Part shown: positions 56,419 through 64,000 of the stretch, piece after piece
Layout: every line of letters starts with the position of its first letter
Position numbering within the stretch: the stretch's first letter is position 1
NCBI RefSeq assembly: GCF_965363235.1
Contig: NC_134845.1
Coordinates: 21,764,524-21,828,523, forward strand
DNA from: Mytilus galloprovincialis
Lineage: Eukaryota; Mollusca; Bivalvia; Mytilida; Mytilidae
Length of the DNA: 64,000 bases
Reading direction: 5' to 3'
Notes under the pieces: model-generated
Database searches by the model: none
The model's input: only the letters and a program-made list of their open reading frames with translations
Told to the model about the DNA's origin: nothing
Program-made: the position numbers and the translations under genes

Positions 56419-59025
56419 TTAGACAATATCTAATGGAATTGAAAATTTTCTTTGGTTGATCTGACTTGGTAAATTTACTACTTGATTGTTTCGGTTAACA
56501 TCATCACTGTTCGCATTATAATTGTCATCTAAGAATGCAGGACGATAAGTATTTCTCTGTGGAGGGTGGAACTCCTCATCTTCATGAATAGGATGATAGC
56601 CACCCCTATCCGTGAATGGCGGGTCAATGTTTCTTCTGTTATATGGATTTTCAGACAGGGGAACAGATGTAGCGTTCCTTTTAACGAAGCTCTCTCCAGT
56701 TGAATACCTTCGGTTATGCTGGTCATCAGCAACAGTCGGTTGGTAATCGCCTAAAGAATGAAACAAAGACCTAGTCCGTTTTCGACGTTGCGGTTCTGAT
56801 ATCTGCGTTTCTGTAAGTCCATCGTTAGAATTTATAATGATAGGTGTCGCACTGTCTGACGTAATTATACTTGCGCGACGGAAATTGACATCAGTATTGA
56901 TATTTCGTTCGTTCGGTTCTGGTTTCGTTGAATTTTGACGGCTCAAGTTGGATATATTCCCGCCATTATGAGTTTGACTTGGGACGGCGGGTGTAGCTGA
57001 TATTTTCGGGGACACCCTACTATTTACCTGGTTAGTATTTGTATCTGTCGGTATTTCATCAATATAAAATAAATTAGGCTTAACGACTAAACTGTTATCG
57101 CCATCTTTGAACTGTGGTTCAAAAACGTTTTGACCGTCATCTGAATCAGTAGATTTTGGTCTGCTTTCCGTTTTAACCGTGTCTCTTTTAGAAATATGCA
57201 TTGGGTGTTGGGTTTCTGTTTCCTGTGATTGTCTTCTGTTAGACTTTTTAGTTGAGGTGCCGAACGGGTCTTCTTCTTCGTAATCATTTACATAAAAGCT
57301 CTTAGGCATTTTATCTTTGGCAATAACATTCGAATTATTATGTCGTTTTATTTTGCTCTCATTCATTTTATTATTTTCGGTTTTTGTGTACACATCTTCG
57401 TTATATTTTGAATTATTATGTTGTTTGTTTTTGCTTTCATTGATTTTGTCTTTTTCGCTTTTTGTGAACACCTTTCCGTTATAAGTTGAACTACTAGTAT
57501 TGATATTCGGATGTTGTTTTCTGTCATCATCCTGAATATTCGTGACCAGATTTGTTTTGGTGTTTTCCGAAGGGATTGATTCGTGACGTTTAGATTTATT
57601 TCGCCTTTCTTTATGAATGAATGAAGTTTCATCCCGATCTTCGTCAATCTTCTTTAGGGATAACTTTTCGGCATGACTTTTCCTGTTTTTACCTTGTTTA
57701 CCTGCAAGAGCAGCTTTCCTTGCTAAACTCGCACGTGCTTTTCTCAACCATCTCTTCGCAAACAATGTAGTTTTAATTGTTGCTCTGAATTTCTTAGTCG
57801 AAGCTGACATAAACATTATATTGTCGATTTTATCCAATGCTGTATTGATTGAATTACGAACATTTCTAGCCTTTTCGACCATTTTCGTGGGCATTGTTTT
57901 TGTCGTTACAGTACGGAATTTTTTATTGTGTGCCAAATAAATAACTGGTTTTAAGGCATAGCTCAACATGGCAATTACTGTAACAATTGAACGAAATCCT
58001 CCCCACAGATCTTTATCCGATACACTTACAAAGCTAATGATAATGTACGGTAACCAAAGAAAAATCATAAGGCATGCAACAATTAAGTATGTTACTGCAA
58101 GGGTGAAATCTGGATCGGAATTATCATTGGAAAACATTTTAGTAATTTTAGTCTTTGTTACTGCTTTTTTCATTTTTTCGCGCACTTTCAATGCTGCGAA
58201 TTTTGATTTGGGTTTTCCGTTACTATCAGCCTTTGCACCCCAACCAATTTTTGCGGTGGGGGTTGTTTGTTGTGGTGTTCCAGTAATAGGCTTTGCATTC
58301 ACAGCATTATTTCCAGTTTTATTTTTATTAGCGAAGGACGAAAAAGCGCCACCTCCGGCAGTTTTTGTCTGTCCTGATTCTAATTGCCTTTTTCTTGCCG
58401 AAAATATAAGAGCATACGTTACGGTATAGGACACGATGCAGAAACAAATTCCAAAAGTGAAAACAATTGCAAGATAATAGACATTGTTTCCAAATTCCGG
58501 TACGCACGCAGCGTGGTAAAAGTCGTAAGAAATAGAAACCCATCCGGTATGTGGAATACATGCAACACAAAGACCGATAATCCATATCAAAGCAGAAACG
58601 TATGCAGTTGCTTTCGATCGTAAGAAAAATCTGTCATGACGGTCAAAGTTTTTAGCTCTTGTAGCTCTTTCGACACTCATCACTATTAAAAATCCGAATG
58701 TTACCATATAGCAAAATGTAAACACTGTCCCGTGAAATTTACAAACATAATCAGAAAGTTTCCATTTTTTCATAAATGCTACTATGATTGAAGGAAAAAT
58801 AAACAGAATACATGAAATCAAATCCAAAATCGCAAGTTCAAGTATAAAACGATTGGTACGAATTTCTAACATATTATTTTTTCGAATTGTTGTTATCAAA
58901 ATAGCATTAAAAACTATTCCCAAAATCATAACAACGACATAAAGTGACCCAAGCATATAAGGCAACACTTCATCTTGGAACCAGTTGAAGAACGATCCTC
59001 CAAATGCGTCTACTGTACTTGACAT
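56419..59025 (-). CDS. Intronless class A (rhodopsin-like) orphan GPCR with a long C-tail
   Basis: One uninterrupted frame gives 868 residues. The ATG at 59025-59023 is used because it is the first ATG after an in-frame TAA. Seven helices are visible. TM1 is GSLYVVVMILGIVFNAIL with N1.50 at about 40. TM2 is ELAILDLISCILFIFPSI with D2.50 at about 68. TM3 starts at YVCKFHG (conserved Cys about 95) and ends in MSVERATRA. TM4 is VSALIWIIGLCVACIPHTGW. ECL2 has AACVPEF (Cys about 174). TM5 is at about 184-209 and TM6 is VACLMIFLWLPYIIISF. TM7 ends in ALKPVIYLAHNKKF. ICL3 is about 95 residues and Gly/Lys-rich. The tail is about 495 residues, polar, with KSEKDKINESK-like near-repeats. DRY reads ERA and NPxxY reads KPVIY, both unusual. 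The long tail and large ICL3 recall orphan or amine-like receptors; the ligand is unknown. The missing introns suggest retroposition or an ancient single-exon clan. Confidence 0.92.
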   Translation of the reverse strand: MSSTVDAFGGSFFNWFQDEVLPYMLGSLYVVVMILGIVFNAILITTIRKNNMLEIRTNRFILELAILDLISCILFIFPSIIVAFMKKWKLSDYVCKFHGTVFTFCYMVTFGFLIVMSVERATRAKNFDRHDRFFLRSKATAYVSALIWIIGLCVACIPHTGWVSISYDFYHAACVPEFGNNVYYLAIVFTFGICFCIVSYTVTYALIFSARKRQLESGQTKTAGGGAFSSFANKNKTGNNAVNAKPITGTPQQTTPTAKIGWGAKADSNGKPKSKFAALKVREKMKKAVTKTKITKMFSNDNSDPDFTLAVTYLIVACLMIFLWLPYIIISFVSVSDKDLWGGFRSIVTVIAMLSYALKPVIYLAHNKKFRTVTTKTMPTKMVEKARNVRNSINTALDKIDNIMFMSASTKKFRATIKTTLFAKRWLRKARASLARKAALAGKQGKNRKSHAEKLSLKKIDEDRDETSFIHKERRNKSKRHESIPSENTKTNLVTNIQDDDRKQHPNINTSSSTYNGKVFTKSEKDKINESKNKQHNNSKYNEDVYTKTENNKMNESKIKRHNNSNVIAKDKMPKSFYVNDYEEEDPFGTSTKKSNRRQSQETETQHPMHISKRDTVKTESRPKSTDSDDGQNVFEPQFKDGDNSLVVKPNLFYIDEIPTDTNTNQVNSRVSPKISATPAVPSQTHNGGNISNLSRQNSTKPEPNERNINTDVNFRRASIITSDSATPIIINSNDGLTETQISEPQRRKRTRSLFHSLGDYQPTVADDQHNRRYSTGESFVKRNATSVPLSENPYNRRNIDPPFTDRGGYHPIHEDEEFHPPQRNTYRPAFLDDNYNANSDDVNRNNQVVNLPSQINQRKFSIPLDIV

Positions 59026-62000
59026 TTTATACACTACAATAAGTTACTGCTTGGTGAAATAAACGGAGGACGAGCAAATTGTTACAGCTTTCTTATTTGC
59101 ATTTGTTAAACTTGTATTCACCAGCGACACAAATCTTTTTGAATGTTTCATGATAATATCTATGAGCGTTACACTGAAAATGAATAGTATTAAGCTAATA
59201 GAAATAACCGATCAAAAATTAATCTGACTGACAAAAGAATTTCCAAATTTAGTCTTAATAAAATAATCCTGAAACAAAGGGTATATAGTTTGTAATATGT
59301 ATTAGTTGAATTCTTACTGTTTAATTTCGGTTGATATCATAACTGGATCATAACTGGATCATAACAGTTTATTTATTACAAAGAAAATGTGAATAAATAG
59401 TTTGTAACGGGTGACCATAGTACATTTTGTTTTATTGTGACTGCATGCATGAAACTAGTTTTTTTTCCCTTATGGACATATATACCAAAGGTGATATGTT
59501 GAGTCTTCCTCTAAAAATACATTATGGCATTTTGATTTTTAATTTAAATTTAAATATAATTTTCATGTCTTTCCGTAATCCAGAATGAGCACACAGGAGT
59601 TTATAAAGTAGCATGTGTCGGTGATAGACAATGGCGGATGACAACTTTTCCGTACTTCTCTCATGCTGTTAAAGTAACAGAGTATTTTTGTTTGTTTGAA
59701 TGTTTATTATTTTTGGAAACTAAATGCTGTTTTTTTTTTTATTTTATAAATACTCCTGAATTTATTTTCTGTACCACTTCACTTATATTCAAGATTCATT
59801 GCAATTTAAATAACATGTTTACTTTGCAATATTGCTTTATTTGGTTGGTTATGTTATCCATTTTATTGTATTATCAATCGGTAAACACAATTCTCTGTTA
59901 TAGTCTTTGGGTGCTACAATACAAAAACAAGATGTGGTACGATAACCAATGAGAACAATTTCCACAAGAAACAAAAATACTAACATGTAGTTAAATGTAG
60001 CCGCGCTATTGTCATGGCATGGTCTCGAGAATGCGCAAAACCCAGACCTCACAGTTATCTATAACATGCCCAATAGGACTCTTTCAAAATGAGAAAATCA
60101 ACGGCCTGATTTTAAGTATACAAAACAATAAAACATGAAAACAAATATATGATACTGCAACAATCGCCAACCACAAAATGGCAGGCTTATGACTTTGGCC
60201 AGGCATATACATATGACGAAGGTAAACATTTTAGCCAGAGTCTAAGTTTGGTTCTGAATTTTGCGTTGCAAGGCATACTAGTAGGTAATTTTCTCTGCAT
60301 ATCGAATCAAAACTGACAAATACCATCAACAGACTTCATAGTTGTCTGGTTCAATAATAAATATTTAAATAATCAAGAGGACAGACAAGGCTCTTATGCT
60401 GTATACATCAGAAAATCTTAAAAACAGTAAAACTGACCAACCAGTCCTATAAATGATATCCGTCAAAGCCATCTGGGAAAAAGAAGTTCAAGTAGCTCGA
60501 TATTTATTGAATATTGAATATGTTTTAGACCTACTTGTCTTTTTCTTATTCTTAGGGATATATGATGGATAAATACCCTGCCACGTCCGGTCTGTGTTTT
60601 TTTTTTATATTTTTTTCTTTTTTGTATCAATCTGATGAGTTGATTCTTATAGTTTGTTTTGATGTTGTGCCGTAACAACACTTTCCAAGGTAACGATGAG
60701 GGTTGAGCGCAAACAAACATGGTTAACCCCGCCATATTTTGTTTGTGCCTATCTCAAGTCAAGAGTCTGTAGTTCAATAGTTGTTGTTGGTTCGTGTCTT
60801 TCATATGTGTTGCTCGCGTAATGTTTTGATATAAGTTGACTCAATTGAATTGTTTCAAATTTTTCATGTCGTTTTTTTTAATAGCAGACTATTCGGTATA
60901 GGTTTCTCCTCACTTTCATATTGATGGGGTACGCTGCACTAGGTTGAACTTATTTGGACGATCACGATCACTTGTTTTACCGAACGGGTAGATGCCTCGT
61001 TTGCCTCAGTGGAAGCTATGTTATTGTAAGAATGATTTCCTTTTATAAAGGTTAATTTACAAACTTAAATTATTTTTATACTATATTTAACACATACAAG
61101 TAAAAATGTATATACCTTTTTTTTCTTATAAAGTAATTTAATTATAGAGGTATCTACCTGTAGTATAAAAAAGTAAACAACAATGATAATTTACACATGA
61201 TTTCGAATTTGTTGTTCTTTGATAAATTATGGGACAGTAATACACAAACGTGTAATCGTAGTACCAGATAAAGAATTGTATTGACCATTTTCAATGTGAA
61301 GTACATTATAAGAACACTGCAACAGTTTACGATTGGTAAGCACCGAATACCCTCAAGATAAAGTTGTTGACTGAAATTATATTCACAACACAATCAAGTC
61401 TGTTTTCAATATTGACATTGAAATTATAAAAAAAACTAGACATTCCCAACACTGTATCAAATCGTTATCAACGAGGAACTAGTACAACAAATCAAATCTT
61501 GTCGTGAAACGTTATCTAAACTTTATTGGATTTTGTTTTGTCAATATTATCATGCATGAACCGGAAGTTTTTCTCCGTTTAAATATTGAAGGTGAGGACA
61601 TTTTGTTTTAAATCACAGCATTGTGTTACATTTAATTGATTTAAATATCTTAAATAGTTTATAAATTACTTTATTATTAATTATAAGAAAACAAATAACC
61701 TGCAATCAGTCAAATAAGAATACACATTGGTAGTAAACGAACAAGGCAATAGATTCTTTTGCAGATTTTTTTCTCTCTACCTTTTACTACGTAGCAACTT
61801 AAAACTAAAACGGACTATACATGTACACATTGTTGTTTTAGATTACTCATATTCATATTGATAATTATTCAATATTCAATAACAGAATAAATTGATGAAT
61901 TGGAGGTCAAGTACTCTTTGAAGATATATAGTTCTCATATATCATCTCTCATTTAATGGATATCGAAATGTTGGGATGCAAAAGTCATAAGAGGACATAC

Positions 62001-64000
62001 GTATATCCCATTTTAAAAATCAATCCTTTTTACGACCCCCCCCCCTCCCCCAATTCAATTGGGAAACATAGATTCGTCACTGATAAGATCAATACTAAAA
62101 CGTCTTTGCATCGATAATTAAGATAAAATTTACTTGTTGAATTACACTTATCTTTCCTTTAAGAAAGATTTCTTAACAACCTTGCACCAAATATCCTTGT
62201 AAAATCTCTTTAAGGTTTCGTTACTGTTTATATATTGAAACACCAGCCATGTCTGTTTGTTTTACCGTCTTATTTATTTGTTAACTATCTAATAAGATTT
62301 ATCCCAAAATTTTAGCTCTACTTGTATCACGCTATGTATATGTATTTGTAGTTCCATGTATTTACCATCATGATAGCAAAACAACGATCATTGCGTCATT
62401 TAACGATTAGCCAGTATGTTTACAATGATGTAAATGATATTAATGATTTTAAATTGTCATTTATTTTTTGAATATATTTAAATGTTCTCTATCATTATAT
62501 TAAATGTCTGAAAATGTTTGTGATAATGATTGAAGAAAGTACTCGGATTTTGACCTGTTGTAATGATCATGAATGCTCGTGACTCTCGGAGTTCTATTTA
62601 ATGGCGCTTTCACTCTGTTTACCTTGTTGCCCTGTCCATTCATGTGATTTTGTAAAGTTGAATATGAGGGTTAACCATCTGATTCATGATAGTGTGGTGT
62701 CTTTAGTTTTTACTGAATCATAATCGATATTTACATATTTAAATGATCAAACATTTATACATATGTACCTTTTTTATGTTATACTATACGTGATCATGTC
62801 TATGTACAATTTCCTTTTAAACCAAACCTTTATTGTTTTCACTTTTCATTTTTTATCAGAATGATTGGAAGTATGTTCTTATTAAAAGCAAATATATTTA
62901 ACTGAGGTATATACATAATTTATATGTACACTCGGGTGCATGAATATGTAATACCAATTCATTGTGTATGTCATTTGCTTCTAACTTCACCATCATCAAG
63001 AACAATTGGAAACTAAAGTTTGGAACTCAAAAAAAAAAAAAAAAAACAACAACAAAATTCGAATAGGCAAATCAATCTGAAGTTTACACTCCTTTTACTT
63101 ATCAACATTACTGGCAGCAAGTAAGGTAAGAAAAATATAAGGATTTTTGTAAATTGATGGGTTTACTATTATATATGTATTTTACAACGTCAAAACATAT
63201 CATATTTTTGTAGGTAAAGTTATCCCCCTGACAAATTAAAAGTTAAAAGGGACGAAAAGAGAGATAATTGTAACTTCTTTACATTTTAACGAGAAGCCTG
63301 TCTCTTCAGTACAAAATCAAAACTTTTTGTTTGAACTAAAGTTTTTTTTTTTTTGAAAAGTACGATTGTTCCTTCATAAAAAACATTTGTATCTTTGTTT
63401 GTCACTATTTTGTTTTAAGTAATAAATGTTGGGTTTTTTTGGTCGTTTTTCTTTTTTAACATTGTGTTTTCTGTTTTTATTCTACTTGCTTTTCGATCTG
63501 TCTCTTTGCATCTCCTCTCTCGTTATGATAAAATTGTTTTCTATCAGTTTACTGTATCTTTTAAATTTACTGTATCTAAGCAAAAGTGAAAAATCTCTCC
63601 TAAATAATCATGTATTTACCAATTAAAACTCTTGTAAGGAGTCAATTTATTCTTTCTATCGTATTGTTTTTATATAACATGTATAAATGATAAATCGTTA
63701 TTCTGATTATAAAATATTGCTCTTAACCCAACACACAAAAAGGCAAAAAAACAGTTAAATGTATTTAGTTGTTGCCGACAATACTTAGAAAATAATTTGA
63801 TTGGCGAAAGATGCCTTACAACGGCAATAACTATTGAGACACATGGTGCCAATTTATTTATAAAAAAGGGGGAGACAATCTATTAATCAAGTACATGTTA
63901 GCCAAGTATGCATTTTAAATATGAAGTCACGAATGCCGATAAAGGTTTTTAGAAAATCTAAATCTTATCGTGACCTGTTTTAAATATTGATAAATGACAA
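59026..64000. other. Upstream region of the GPCR and intergenic DNA, no supported gene
   Basis: A family A copy (59920-60110) and a family A head fragment (about 60690-60800, with GTTAACCCCGCCATATTTTG) are present. A C-rich run lies at 62034-62050 and a poly-A run near 63030. No promoter element can be named. The short frames are AT-driven. Confidence 0.55.
59920..60110 (-). repeat. Interspersed repeat family A copy
   Basis: AAGATGTGGTACGATAACCA and GAGAATGCGCAAAACCCAGA with the family order, diverged. Confidence 0.5.

Noticed and set aside
57937-57951. Lysine in TM7 of the GPCR read as a retinal-binding opsin lysine
   Set aside because: The lysine takes the place of Asn in NPxxY, six positions after the opsin site, so this is not an opsin.
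57968-58429. 153-codon open frame on the + strand
   Set aside because: It is antisense to the GPCR coding sequence and has no features of its own.
59026-59034. GPCR start at a GTG nine bases upstream
   Set aside because: A eukaryotic gene is expected to start at ATG; the ATG at 59025 is the first after an in-frame stop.

Overview
The window looks like nuclear DNA of a bivalve mollusc, most likely a marine mussel (Mytilus or a close relative). It is AT-rich, has short exons in long introns, and is crowded with short interspersed repeats of kinds I recall from mussel genomes. The genes are metazoan secreted or membrane receptor types, joined at GT/AG sites whose phases agree. Species assignment is inference; no database was searched.

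Layout. (1) 1-565: last exon of an unrecognised + strand gene. (2) 5164-31787, + strand: a run of exons for extracellular modules. A signal-peptide exon is followed by an IgGFc-binding-type exon, a short acidic exon, a second IgGFc-binding-type exon, a short linker exon, two farnesoic acid O-methyltransferase-like (FAMeT) exons, a short acidic exon, three sushi/CCP exons and a terminal exon with a transmembrane helix. From 19251 onward every internal intron is phase 1, so those eight exons form one coherent C-terminal gene part. The first four exons also join in frame. A bridging exon (phase 0 in, phase 1 out) between 14888 and 19251 was not found, so one large receptor and two neighbouring genes both remain possible. 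(3) 37711-46966, + strand: a TNF-receptor-superfamily protein with four cysteine-rich repeats, one membrane helix and a short tail without a death domain. Its last exon has been duplicated at 49336-49883, and that copy carries a stop codon just before the helix. (4) 56419-59025, - strand: an intronless class A GPCR of 868 residues with an atypical DRY region, an atypical NPxxY region and a very long C-tail.

The most striking non-coding object is a tandem array at 6943-8490: 4.4 near-identical 353-bp units, each carrying a type I hammerhead self-cleaving ribozyme on the - strand. This is the architecture of a metazoan retrozyme (small circular-RNA retroelement). It starts exactly where the first IgGFc exon ends. 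At least five decayed relatives lie elsewhere in the window.

Other mobile DNA includes a 5'-truncated LINE inserted into a minisatellite (22371-24693), a long-inverted-repeat foldback element (about 15998-16607), two MITEs bounded by TTAA (39261-39814 and 42200-42979), an element with internal GACCTTGACC repeats that form nuclear-receptor DR1 motifs (29688-30854), and many copies of four or more short interspersed families. Intergenic stretches (566-5163, 31788-37710, 49990-56418, 59026-64000) hold repeats and no gene I can support.
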